This document shows, piece after piece, positions 32,331-42,333 of a stretch of 64,000 nucleotides of DNA (position 1 is the stretch's first letter; each line of letters opens with the position of its first letter). The DNA is from Rebecca billardiae RCC1528 (taxonomy: Eukaryota; Haptophyta): positions 4,278,001 through 4,342,000 of the forward strand of contig OZ251222.1 in the NCBI GenBank assembly GCA_965240325.2, given 5' to 3'. The notes beneath the pieces were generated by a model, which saw nothing but the letters and a program-made list of their open reading frames with translations, ran no database searches and had not been told where the DNA came from. Position numbers and translations under genes: made by a program.

Positions 32331-33829
32331 ACACGGTCTGACCTCGCATCTCGTAACGCCACGCCCACACGCTCGTGCCATTAGGACCGCTCGTGCCATG
32401 AGGACAACATTGGATCACCGACGGATTGGAGCCCGCCTGAAGGGGGTGCCTGTGAACCCCGCGTTCGCCTGGCGATCGCCGAGGCGGACGACTGCTACGA
32501 CGGCCATCGCGCTGAGAAGGCGGTGATACAATCACGGCGGCGGTTCTGGTGCCCCTTTGTCAGGCAGGCTCGGCGGCGGCTGGGCCGCGCCGCCGCGCCG
32601 CGCCGCCGCCGTCACGCGCCAGTCGCGCCACGACGCCGCACCGCTGTCGCTGACGCTGTCACAGTCGCTGACGCGGCGTGCGGCTCGGTGTCGGGCTGTC
32701 GGTGCGGGTGATCCACGTCGTACTGTACTACTATATATACTGTCCGTGTCGCCGTCGGGCTCAGATCGCGCCCAGATTCCAGAACGAAGATTTCGCGCGG
32801 GGCGGTCCGATTCGCCATTCGGACTTACACAAGTAGGCCGCCCTTACTAGCTTATACGGGCTAGTCGTACTCGTAACTCGTAGTTATAAGTCTAGTTATA
32901 CCGATCGAGACTTTACGGACCTCACGGACACGGTCGCGGGCTCCCGACTGGCGACCCGCGAGTCACTCACTCAGTCAGCCCGGAGGCCGGACCCGCCGGG
33001 CCGGCGGGCGGCCGCCCGCGGACCGCCGGATCGGACTCAAGCAGCAAGAATGCGCGCCACAGCTGCGTATATATATATATATATATGTCTAGCCGTCCTC
33101 GTGAACGCCGACGCCAACTGCTGGCCGAAGGTGGGCACGCCGCCTGGCATGTCGATGCCGAGGCGGCTGCGTGTGTTCCTACTCAGTGGGATTTACGTGT
33201 CCTCATGCCTTGGCGAGCGGCAGCAGATGCGGTGGGCATGCCGCTCGCCGTCGACGAGACGCGGTGCTTGCCGAAAGATGTTGGTCGGTGCACGCGACGC
33301 GCCACCCGCGTGCGAGCCGCCGCCGCCGGCGACGCAGGGCCACGAGCCCGGCTGCAGCCATCTCGCGCGCCCGCGCCTGGCGAAGCAGCCAGGGGGCGCC
33401 GGAAACAGCAGATCTCCGCGGCGACAAATCCGGACAGACTGTTTGTCCGGGAGCAGCGCTTTGAGGCGATGGTCTGGTAGAGGGCGATGTGGCTGATGAG
33501 CGGCGCTGGCGCCCGGCGTTCTTGTCGTCCTCTTAAGACAATCAGTTATTGTACCAATAACCCCACATATATATATAGCTAGCAGCATGTGCATGTATAG
33601 CCGCTGCTCAACGGTACTGTCAACGTGGCACGCGCCAATCTGCACTCACCTTCGTCCTCACTTTCCTGCGCCGGCGGTCTGTTTTGTGGCGGTGTCTTTG
33701 TGCAGTGCATGAGTTGCCGGAGCTGACGGTGCCGAGTCGGGCGGCGTCAATCACGCCTTAACCTAGAAAGTGTGCACGTCAAATCATAGTGAATTGTAGC
33801 GCCTCCGTGAAGCGTGGCCACAGATCCGC
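32331..33829. other. Intergenic region with dispersed repeat B
   Basis: A 1.5-kb stretch without a supported gene. It holds TA runs (32733, 33067-33086, 33569), an unassigned frame at 33085-33480 with no domain, and repeat B copy 2 at 33661-33788. Confidence 0.5.
33661..33788 (-). repeat. Dispersed repeat B, copy 2
   Basis: Inverted relative to copy 1 at 23091-23190. The conserved blocks are the same, with about 33 extra bases between the second and third blocks and a small insertion before GTGTGCACG. Confidence 0.7.
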
Positions 33830-34295
33830 TTAGCCTCCACTCACTGGTGGAATAATGGCCACCTCGTCTCCGGCACTCAGCTCAGCCTGTTCAGCAGCGT
33901 GATGCGCGGGGATGTGGCGGACAGTCACGCGCTGGGCACGCTGGCACAACGCCACTCCCGGCCGCCGGCCGAGGGTGCAGCGAGCGCGCACCACATCGTT
34001 CGTGAGGTACTGCCGGTTCACGCTGACCGCACAGCTCGGGAGCAGAGCAGCGAGCGGAGGGTGGTCCCGCTGCAGCGCGGAGACCAGCTCGGCCGTTGTG
34101 GCGCCGCGACTGAGACGCACCTCGACCTGCGACGTGTTCACTGAAAGGCGCGGGTGTGGCGGGCGCAGGCGATGAGGACGCGTCGGGGGAGGGGGGCGCG
34201 ACTGTGGCGCATGCGCGCTGATTGCCCTTACGCTTTTCTCTCAGCGCGGCGAAGAGAAGGACTTTCACCGCGATCTCACTCTCATCCGCCACCAT
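33830..34295 (-). CDS. MOCS2A: Molybdopterin synthase small subunit (sulfur carrier)
   Basis: Three exons (34295-34232, 34140-33992, 33886-33830) with 91-bp and 105-bp GT-AG introns encode 89 residues. The beta-grasp pattern is clear: IAVKVLLFAALREKL at the start, VRLSRGATTAELVSALQ, CAVSVNRQYLTNDV, and SAGDEVAIIPPVSGG at the end. The C-terminal Gly-Gly is the site that carries thiocarboxylate sulfur for converting precursor Z to molybdopterin. The protein partners with MOCS2B in the cytosol. Each splice restores the family alignment with the correct phase. In animals this subunit shares a bicistronic mRNA with MOCS2B; here no MOCS2B frame is nearby. It is head-to-head with PGAM5, 101 bp apart. 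Confidence 0.93.
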
Positions 34296-34396
34296 CGATC
34301 CTGGCTGGCGCGGGCGTGGCGACAGCCCCCGCTTCGTCAGCCGACTGAAAAAGTGAAAAGTCCGCGCGCGACCACGGCCTTCGGCCTGATTCGGGC

Positions 34397-35206
34397 ATGT
34401 CGAACGCCGTCTCGATGAGGAGAGCTCTCATCGCCACCAGCGCGGCGGCGGCCACTGGCCTGTATGCGTCGGGCTGGGGGCGCCGACGCGACCGCCCGCT
34501 CACCTCGACGTCGTCTTGGGACTACGACTGGGACCGTCGCGCCGACCGCGGCGGGGACGGCCCGATCCGACACATCATCCTCGTGCGGCACGGCCAGTAC
34601 GAAACATCCACGCGCGAGCAAGGCCTCACGGCCCTCGGGCGGGAGCAGGCGAGACTGGTGGGGCAGCGGCTGGCATCGTGGGGCGTGCCGTTCAAGGCTG
34701 TCCACCAGAGCAACCTGCTCCGCGCACGCCAGACCGCCGAGATCATCTCGTCCTGCCTCGGCGCGAGCACGCCGCTGCTGCCCCCGGACGAAGCGCTCAA
34801 CGAGGGCTGCCCGATCGAGCCCGTGCCCGCCATCCCGGACTACTCGCCGCCGGCGGCCAGGATCACGGCGGACCAAAGGCGCATCGAGGGCGCGTTTGCG
34901 ACCTACTTTGGCCGAAAGCCGCCTCCACTGCAGGACACCGCAACGCCGGGGAAGGCGCCGCAGCCGCCCGCGCCGGCGCTCGCGCATGCCAACGCGCGCG
35001 GCGAGTGGGAGGTGGTCGTGTGCCACTCGAACGTGATCCGCTTCTTCTTCATGCGCGTACTGCAGCTCCCGCCGGACGCGTGGAACCGTTTGCTGACCAT
35101 ACACACGGGCATCACCCACGTCGTGATCCATCCCGACGGCAGGTGCTCGTGCTTCGGCTTTGGCGACTGCGGGCACCTGGCACCGGCGCAGATGACCTAC
35201 GCATGA
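34397..35206 (+). CDS. PGAM5: PGAM5-like mitochondrial Ser/Thr/His phosphatase
   Basis: The intronless gene encodes 269 residues. An N-terminal weakly hydrophobic segment (ALIATSAAAATGLYASGWG) can anchor it in a mitochondrial membrane. The PGAM5-specific WDYDWDRR motif, which activates the enzyme by oligomerisation in animals, is followed by the catalytic IILVRHGQY (RHG histidine). LTALGREQARLVGQRL, SNLLRARQTAEII and VVVCHSNVIRFFFMR (second catalytic His) complete the histidine-phosphatase core. The protein is expected to dephosphorylate proteins in mitochondrial quality control rather than act in glycolysis. Length and motif order match the family. Confidence 0.93.
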   Translation: MSNAVSMRRALIATSAAAATGLYASGWGRRRDRPLTSTSSWDYDWDRRADRGGDGPIRHIILVRHGQYETSTREQGLTALGREQARLVGQRLASWGVPFKAVHQSNLLRARQTAEIISSCLGASTPLLPPDEALNEGCPIEPVPAIPDYSPPAARITADQRRIEGAFATYFGRKPPPLQDTATPGKAPQPPAPALAHANARGEWEVVVCHSNVIRFFFMRVLQLPPDAWNRLLTIHTGITHVVIHPDGRCSCFGFGDCGHLAPAQMTYA

Positions 35207-35940
35207 CGACCACGGACTCGACTGAACATCGCCGGGCAGCTGGCTCCTGCTCGGACGGCTGCTCCGCGACCGCAGCCGCGATGATGAAGCCTCTGCTTCT
35301 GACAGAGAACTTCTGTGATGATCATGAACGCCTCGAGCAGGGCGGCGTTCTGCCCACCGTGACCGGTTCCGCCTCATCACGTGCCAAAATCATTAAATCG
35401 CGAAATAATCGGATTCGCCCGGCCGGTAGGCCGGAATAAATGACATCGTCGATCGGTCACGCGCAATCAACGGCGCACTAACTTGTGTCTTGTTCAGCAC
35501 TGTCTCAGTGTGACAGTGTGAACAGTGTCTGCCCGGGGGCGGGATACCAGTAACCATAGTCCATAGCTACCGCGGGCGCGGCCGCCGCAATGCAGCATCC
35601 CACACATGGTCCGGTGAGCAGTCTGACGGCGTGGCTCACTTCATCCAGTCAGTCCGCGACGGCATCATCGCAGGCCGCAGCACACTCGAGGCTGAGGGCG
35701 AGTTCCCGCCATGCTGATGCACGCGCGGGCCCGGCGACTGGCGCAGTCCACGGCGGGCTGAGTCACTCGGGCACGGCCGAGTCCGGCATGGCAAAGCTGC
35801 TGGACGCCAAGGCCCTGATGGACCGTGCCCGGGTCACTCCGGCGATGCGAGATCGCACGATGCGCGTGGGGTGCCAGCAGCGGCCAAAGCCGACGCGCCA
35901 CCCGCGCCCCCACGCAGCCTCGCGGAAAGGAACCCCGAGC
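35207..35940. other. Intergenic region between convergent genes
   Basis: No gene is supported. The 138-codon plus frame at 35590-36006 has no domain and runs into the V-ATPase gene antisense. Confidence 0.55.
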
Positions 35941-36747
35941 TCACTCGAAGCTGGCCTTCGTCGACATGATGATGGCGACGATGATGGCAAAGATGCCCAG
36001 CGCTGATGCGAAGATCTCAATCACGAGGATCTTCACGAACAGGTTGCCATCCTGCGCGTCGGCGAGGGCGCATCCGCTTCCGCACACGCCGACGCAGACC
36101 CTGCTCGCGCATTGGGCCACCGCGTTTCGTTTTGGGAGGGGACACGCATGAGCGGCAGGGAGTCCTCACGGAGAGCTCGGCAGCGCCGCATCGGCGCGCG
36201 CGGCGAGTGGCACGCACCCGCAGGAGAGGTTGCCCAGGCCGGCCGTCAGCCCTGACCAGAAGATGGCATACCCGGCGTACTTCATCTTGGGGGTGACCTC
36301 TGTGAACTTGAGCGGATCTACAGGATCCAAGTGCGTTTGCAGGATGATGGCGACAATGACACCATAGATTGCGACGGCCTCGCAGAAGATGACACTGCAC
36401 GCGCGGGAGGGCATGCGCGCGCGCCACCCGCATGAGCACGGCCCTCAGGCGCACCTGGCGCGGAGCACGGCGAGCCAGCCGCATGCTGCCTGTCATCGCC
36501 ACCAAGCGCCCCACCTGATCAAATTCTTCGAGCGGATCCGCGGCGCCTTGATGGCCGCACCCACGAGGCTGGAGCCGGTGATGAAGATGCCCCACGCTGC
36601 GCCGAGCACGGACAGCCCGATCGCCAGGCCGGTGCCGATGAAAGCCCAGGCGTAAGGTGAGATACCGTTCAGCAGCTCGCCCCAGCCGAAGAAGATCTGC
36701 TCGGCGAGGACCTCATTCGCGACAATCGCGGTGGTCGCCGCAGCCAT
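35941..36747 (-). CDS. ATP6V0B: V-type ATPase proteolipid subunit c''
   Basis: Three exons (36747-36515, 36394-36218, 36100-35941) with 120-bp and 117-bp GT-AG introns encode 189 residues. Four to five membrane helices are visible: [20 protein letters not shown], the helix around [33 protein letters not shown], and [20 protein letters not shown]. Both buried acidic residues typical of the c'' (VMA16) double hairpin are present, in FCEAVAIYG and [24 protein letters not shown] is nearly invariant in this subunit. It forms part of the proton-translocating ring of the vacuolar ATPase. The exon joins restore SVIFCEA and CGVCVGVCG precisely. Confidence 0.96.
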
Positions 36748-38325
36748 GATGGCCTCGCCCTCGCTCTTCGGGGAACCCCAGAGAGCACACCTGCGCCCGA
36801 TGTGCAGAGCTCGGGCTCAATCGGGGGCCGAATTGCTGGCCAGGACGCGTCCGGACGAAGAAAATCCGGATATATTGAGTCCGGTGCCAAACTTCGTCGC
36901 TCCTCGATCTCCCGGATTATGGCCAAGGCGCCGCCCGCACGATGGCGCGGCCGCGCTGCCGTCCCCCTTGCTTGGTAGGTAGTTGCTGGACCCTCGTCCC
37001 TCGGTGAGCCCGGCCAGGCATCACAAGTACGCTCTCGCGTCGATCTTTGCGTTGGCCTCGTCAGCACGGCGCCGTGGCAGCGGTTGTGCTTGTCGGCGCC
37101 GCTGGGATGCGCCGCGCGCGCCGGCCGTGGCCGACGCGAGAGGCTCGGTACGGTCAGGACTCAGGCAGCTGCGGGTATGAGTCTCAGCCTTGCAGTTTCA
37201 ATGACGAAGTCACCGACTCCCGAGAACGTCACTCGTTAGAATGCTGCGGCAGGGCGCCGTAGTCGTTCAGGTGACCGGAACTGAACTGGTAGATCCGAAT
37301 GGCTGAATCAACGCTCAGCGGCGCTGGACTCGGCCGCCCCTGACGCGGCCTCGCCGCGGAGCCTAGATATCCGCGCTGCGACTTGGATGATCATGATGTC
37401 GCGACTTAAGTGGCATCGCGTCAATGTTACTCACTTTATTTGAATGAGTGTGCGTAGCCAGCGTCTCAGCAGTCCGGGCTGAACCGAGACTCATGGCCGG
37501 TCAAAATGAGTGCGGCGCGGCGGTCGCCGTGGGCGTGAGTCACTAGCTAGCAGACTATTAACGGATTACAGCCGCAGTCTAACACACGTCGACGATCCGC
37601 GGAATTCTGATCAGTAACTAATTAATACTATAGTAGTCACGGGCACCACGGCGGCCTGTACCGCTAGGCGCTACGCGCTCCGAGTCCGGAGACGCGGAGT
37701 CGACTAGTCGACGAGGGCGTGACGACCTGCGCTGAGTGCCGTCATCGACCGTATATATATACGTTGCGCCAGTCTGTATAGTCATCGAATTTATTGACTT
37801 CGTGTCTCGTGAGGCTAGTTTTTTACGATACTGTTAGCAACTTCGTCTTCGATTGAGGCCGCTCGGCCGCGTTCAAAAACTGCCTTTAAGTTTATAAATA
37901 ACTAATATAAATATTTTAAGTATATATATATATAAATAATATATATATATAACGACGTGGCAGCATCCGACAAGCGTCAGGCTCAGAGTGCATATATATT
38001 TAATACAGTAGTACCGCCGGCCCGGTGACACTGACGGGTGAGCAGGTGAGCTCTTGCCTGAAGCCTCAGTTGTCCGTGTCGACGCGGTCCTGCCGTCACC
38101 TGCTCCGTCGCTCCGCCGACGCGACACGCCGCTTTGCTGCGCGCCGATTCAGGTCAACCGCCCGCGCGCCCCGGGCGCGGGGTGCGGGCGTGACGGGAGC
38201 GGAGGGCCCAGAGGTGGTACTCACGGGCGAACGCAATTCGACGACTCAACGGACTGGAGCAGATGGGAGCGCCCCGGTCGTCGGGCACGTTGTCCGGCCT
38301 ACTGTGCGGGCGTGGCCTGCCCGCC
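36748..38325. other. Gene-free 1.6-kb region
   Basis: The first half is GC-neutral; the part at 37875-38015 is strongly AT-rich with TA runs. No coding or RNA gene is recognised. Confidence 0.55.
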
Positions 38326-40305
38326 TCAGTGCCCCTTCTGCAGCATCCTGGCCAGGTCCTCCTCGGGGTGCTTGAGGTCTGCGGGCGTGAGGTTGTACGC
38401 GTCCACCAGCACCTGCACCGCAGCGGGCGTGAGGAACGCGGGCAGCGCCGGGCCCAGCCGGATGTCGCGCACGCCTAGGTGGAGCAGGGTGAGCAGCACG
38501 GCCACTGCCTTCTGCTCGAACCACGACAGGTCGAGCGAGAGCGGCAGGTCGTTGACGGACGCGCTGCCCGTCGCCTCGGCGAGGGCGATGGCCACCTGCA
38601 CGGCCGCGTAGGCGTCGTTGCCTGCGGCCGCGGGCGTGGGCGCGCGCGGGCGGCCGCGCGCGCGCCGGGGCGTGAGCGCGACGATCGCGGGCGTGCGCGC
38701 GCACAGAGCAGCAGCCCGAGCTGCGCGCGCACATTGCCCCATGTCCAGCAGCCTCGGCAGCTCGGTGCCGGGCACGGTGCCAAAGTCTTGGCCGATCACG
38801 CGGAACTTTGCGCAGCCGAGCGTGAGCACCATCGACGAGTCCGGCAGCGCCTCGCCCACCTTCTTGTAGTACTTGCGCGCGCCCTCCGCGCCGTCGCACC
38901 CGCCGATCAGGAAGATGTGCTTCACCTTGCCCTCGCCGATGGCCTCGAGCAGCGCGGGCGCCGCGCCGAGCGTGGCCTCGCGCCCAAAGCCGACGGTGTG
39001 CGTGCGCAGCGCGTCGGCCGCGGCCTCGTCCTGCGCCGTGAAGCCGTCGAGCTCGAGCGCGCGCGCGATCACCGCGCCGAACTCGCGGTTGGGCACGTGG
39101 CGCACGCCGGCCACGCCCGTCTCGCCCGTGGTGAACAGATTGGGCGCGTACGAGCCCTCGGGCGGCTCGAGCACGCAGTTGGTCGTCATGAGGATCGCTC
39201 CGGGAAAAGTGGCAAAGTCGAACTTCTGCCGGTACCACGCGCCGCCGTAGTGCCCGGCGAGGTGCGCGAACTTGCGGAGCTCGGGGTAGCCGTGCGCCGG
39301 GAGCATCTCGCCGTGCGTGTACACGTTGATCCCCAAGCCCGCCGTCTGCTCCAGCAGCGCCTTCAGGTCGGGCAGGTCGTGCCCGCTCACGAGGATCGCG
39401 CGCCCGCGCACCGGGCCCATGCGCACCGCCGCCGGGCTGGGCACGCCAAACGCGTCGGTGTGCGCCTTCTCGAGCGAGCCCATGATGGCGAGGTTGGCCG
39501 CGCCCACGCCGAGCGCGCGCTCGAGCACGGCGGGCACCTCCCCCGCCTCGGGCGCGCAGAGGAACGCGAACGCGCGCATCACCTCCTCCGTGGCCGCGAG
39601 GTCGTCGATGCCGGCGAGCGCGGCGTGGTGCGCGTACGCGGCCGCTCCCTTGGCGCCGTACGCGACGAGCTCCTGCAAGCCGACGAGCGTGGCGTCGCAC
39701 GCGCTGCGCCGCGCCGCGATCCCCACCGCGTGCCCCGCCGCCGCGAGCGCCTCCGCCGTGCGCGGCACCCCCGACGCGTCCCACTCGTGCGGGTGGAGCG
39801 CGCGCGGGAACCACGGCACGTCTGCGCCGCGCAGCGGCGGCGCGCCCGCGGCGGCCACCGCGCGCTTGAGCTGCGCCAGGCGGTCGTCGGCCTCGCTGAT
39901 GTACCCGACGAAGCGCTGCGCGTCAAAGTTGACGTTGGTGAGCGTGGAGAAGAGCGCCGCGCGGAAAAAGCTCGCGGAGGGGCCGAGCGGCACGCTGGCG
40001 GTCTCCTTGGCGTGCAGCGCCCACGCGGCGAGGCCCTTGAGCTGGTGCACGAGGAGGTCCTGCAGGGCGGCGGTCTCGGCCGACTTGCCGCACACGCCCA
40101 CCGACGTGCACCCCTCGCCGTGCTCCGTCTGCTCGCACTGGTAGCAGAACATCTCGCCCGCGCCGCGCGCCTTTGGCGGCGCCGCGACCATGCGCGCCGC
40201 GCTGCGCACGGCCGAGCGCGACAGCGGGCGGCCGGAAGACCGCAGCCCGTGGGACGCTCCGACGCACGCAGTGGCGACGGCGAGCACGAGCGTGAGGCGC
40301 GTCAT
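38326..40305 (-). CDS. HCP: Hybrid cluster protein (hydroxylamine reductase family), organelle-targeted
   Basis: Two exons (40305-38733, 38621-38326) encode 622 residues. ATG 40305 begins a hydrophobic leader (MTRLTLVLAVATACVGASHG) followed by a Ser/Arg-rich stretch, so import into plastid or mitochondrion is likely. The [4Fe-4S] motif is Cys54-x2-Cys57-x8-Cys66-x5-Cys72, the spacing of class I proteins. Ligands of the Fe-S-O hybrid cluster are all present: GHDL, THGEMLP, TTNCVLEP, IGGCDGA (persulfide Cys), TLGCAKF, GQC and WFEQKA. The enzyme reduces hydroxylamine in vitro and is linked to NO detoxification. The 111-bp intron splits the GQC cysteine codon; it is divisible by three and stop-free, so retention would insert 37 residues beside a cluster ligand. 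Confidence 0.95.
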   Translation of the reverse strand: MTRLTLVLAVATACVGASHGLRSSGRPLSRSAVRSAARMVAAPPKARGAGEMFCYQCEQTEHGEGCTSVGVCGKSAETAALQDLLVHQLKGLAAWALHAKETASVPLGPSASFFRAALFSTLTNVNFDAQRFVGYISEADDRLAQLKRAVAAAGAPPLRGADVPWFPRALHPHEWDASGVPRTAEALAAAGHAVGIAARRSACDATLVGLQELVAYGAKGAAAYAHHAALAGIDDLAATEEVMRAFAFLCAPEAGEVPAVLERALGVGAANLAIMGSLEKAHTDAFGVPSPAAVRMGPVRGRAILVSGHDLPDLKALLEQTAGLGINVYTHGEMLPAHGYPELRKFAHLAGHYGGAWYRQKFDFATFPGAILMTTNCVLEPPEGSYAPNLFTTGETGVAGVRHVPNREFGAVIARALELDGFTAQDEAAADALRTHTVGFGREATLGAAPALLEAIGEGKVKHIFLIGGCDGAEGARKYYKKVGEALPDSSMVLTLGCAKFRVIGQDFGTVPGTELPRLLDMGQCARAARAAALCARTPAIVALTPRRARGRPRAPTPAAAGNDAYAAVQVAIALAEATGSASVNDLPLSLDLSWFEQKAVAVLLTLLHLGVRDIRLGPALPAFLTPAAVQVLVDAYNLTPADLKHPEEDLARMLQKGH

Positions 40306-40789
40306 CGCCCTCGTCGAGCAGGTACGCGAGGGCGGGAGTCGGGGACGGGCGAACTCTCGACTCGCCGCGACGAAAGTGGCCGGCGGCGTGCGCGAGGACG
40401 GACGCACTACAACGGGCGTTGCGGCAAAAAGTAATAGGGTGAGAGCCTGAAAGTTCCCTGAAGACGACGCGCGCTGATTGGTCAATCGCTCATCGCCGGT
40501 ATTACACAAGCCGTCGTTCGGCCAGTCGCCAGTCGAAGCAAAGTCGGCACCGACATGACGACACTGGCCGATCGCCCGCCCCGCCGATCGGGCTGCCACG
40601 CACGGCCAGCGGGGCCGTAAGTCGGCATTGAGAGGCACTCGGCTCCAGAGCACCGGCTGGCGGCCGCCTACCTGCGACACCACTCACCAATCAGACCGTC
40701 GTCACATATTACTATTCGCCCGTCTGCACTTGCAGTCGCCGTGAGCCCGCGCCCTTCGCGGTCGGACGGCGCCGCGTTGTCGGGGGCCG
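40306..40789. other. Intergenic gap with stop-codon hairpin
   Basis: The sequence 40786-40806 is a perfect 10-bp hairpin with a one-base loop (GCCGTCAGCA/TGCTGACGGC) that includes the stop codon of the HMMR-like gene. Otherwise no feature is seen. Confidence 0.5.
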
Positions 40790-42294
40790 TCAGCAATGCT
40801 GACGGCGCTTGACTGCGAGCTCCGACGGCGCTTTCGCGCTGTGCGGCACGTGGGCACTGCTCGCGTGGGCGCTGTTCTCCTTGTTGCCACGCAGCGGCGT
40901 GGCCGTCGACGGCGCGGCGCGGCGCCGGCCGGCGCCGGCCGGCGTCTTGCCCGCCGCCGGCCCGCACGGCGCGTGGCTCGACCGCCGCGCGCGCTCGGCG
41001 TCGGACGTCTCCGGCGCGCGCGCGCTCGCGTTGGCGCCGAGCGCGCCCCTCGCCGGCTTCTCCGCCTGCGCAGTGTGGCCGCCGGCCTCCTGCACGCCGC
41101 GCGCCCCCTCGAGCTCGGCGCCGCCGTCGCGCGCCGCGCTGCCGCCGTCAGACGCGGTGCGCACGGCGAGGGGCGGCGGCGCGCTGCCCGAGGGTGGCGG
41201 CGCGTCGGCGGCGGGCGCGGCGCGCGCCAGCCCGCGCTGCTGCGCCAGCCTGAGCTGCGCGCTCAGCTTGAAGATGGTGCGCTCCTGCTCCTTGCGCTCG
41301 CTCAGCTGCTGCTGCAGCGTCGCGCGCAGCTCGGCGAGCAGCCTGCCGCCCTCCTTGATGGACGGGCTGGCGGGGCTGCTCGGAGGGGCGCGCGAGGGGC
41401 AGGGGCGGGCGGAGGGCGCGGCGGGCGGAGGGCGGGTGGGCCGGGGGCGGCGCGCCGGGCGGCGCGCCGTCCGCAGCGCGCGCGCGCAGCAGCAGCACAC
41501 GCCGCGCACACACACCGGTGGTAGCCGAGCAGTTGGTGCAGCGTGCCCAGCATCGAGCCCAGCTGCGCCTCGAGCGAGCTCGAGCGCGCGCGCACGGCGC
41601 TGAGCTCGTGTGTGAGCATGGCCTCGTGCTGCAGCGCCACGCGCACGTCCGCGTCCACGTCCGCCACCGACTGCTGCCGCGCGCGCGCCAGCTCGCACCG
41701 CAGCCGTGCTGCGTGTGCGCGCGCGCCCTCGAGTTCCTCGCGCAGCTCCGACGCCTCCTGCGCGGCCGTGGGGGCGGGCGGGGGGCGGGGGCGGGGGCGG
41801 AGGCGGAGGGCGCGCGGCGGTGAGCGCTGGCCGCCGCACGCGCACTGCGGTGCGCTGCGCTGCGGTGCGCTGCCCGCCTTGCACGCGCGCACACGCGCAC
41901 ACACACACGCACACGCGCGCACACGCGCACACGCGCGCGCGTGCCTTGTGCAGCTCGTCGTTCTCGTGCTTGATCTTGAGGTGGTGCTGGATCTTCTGCC
42001 GGTGGTTGGCGTGGCCCACCAGCCGCGCGTTCTCCTCGCGCAGCGCGCACAGCGACGCGTCGTGCGCGGCGGCGGCGGAGAGGAGGGCGGCGGCGCGCGC
42101 GGAGGCGGACTGGAGCTCGGCCGCGTGCTGCGCGGCGAGCGCCCTCGCCGCGCCCTCCGCCGCCTCCGCCTCGCCCAGCCGGTGCAGCAGCGCCTCGCGC
42201 TCGTCCGCGCTCGCCTCGAGCTGCGCGGCCAGCGCGGCCAGCTGCTGCTGCTGCTGCCCCTGCGGCCCCGGCGCGCCGGCCGTGGCGCCGCCGG

Positions 42295-42333
<39 letters not shown>

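Noticed and set aside
33085-33480. A 131-codon plus-strand frame
   Set aside because: No homology-like motif is seen and neighbouring frames are equally open; left as intergenic.
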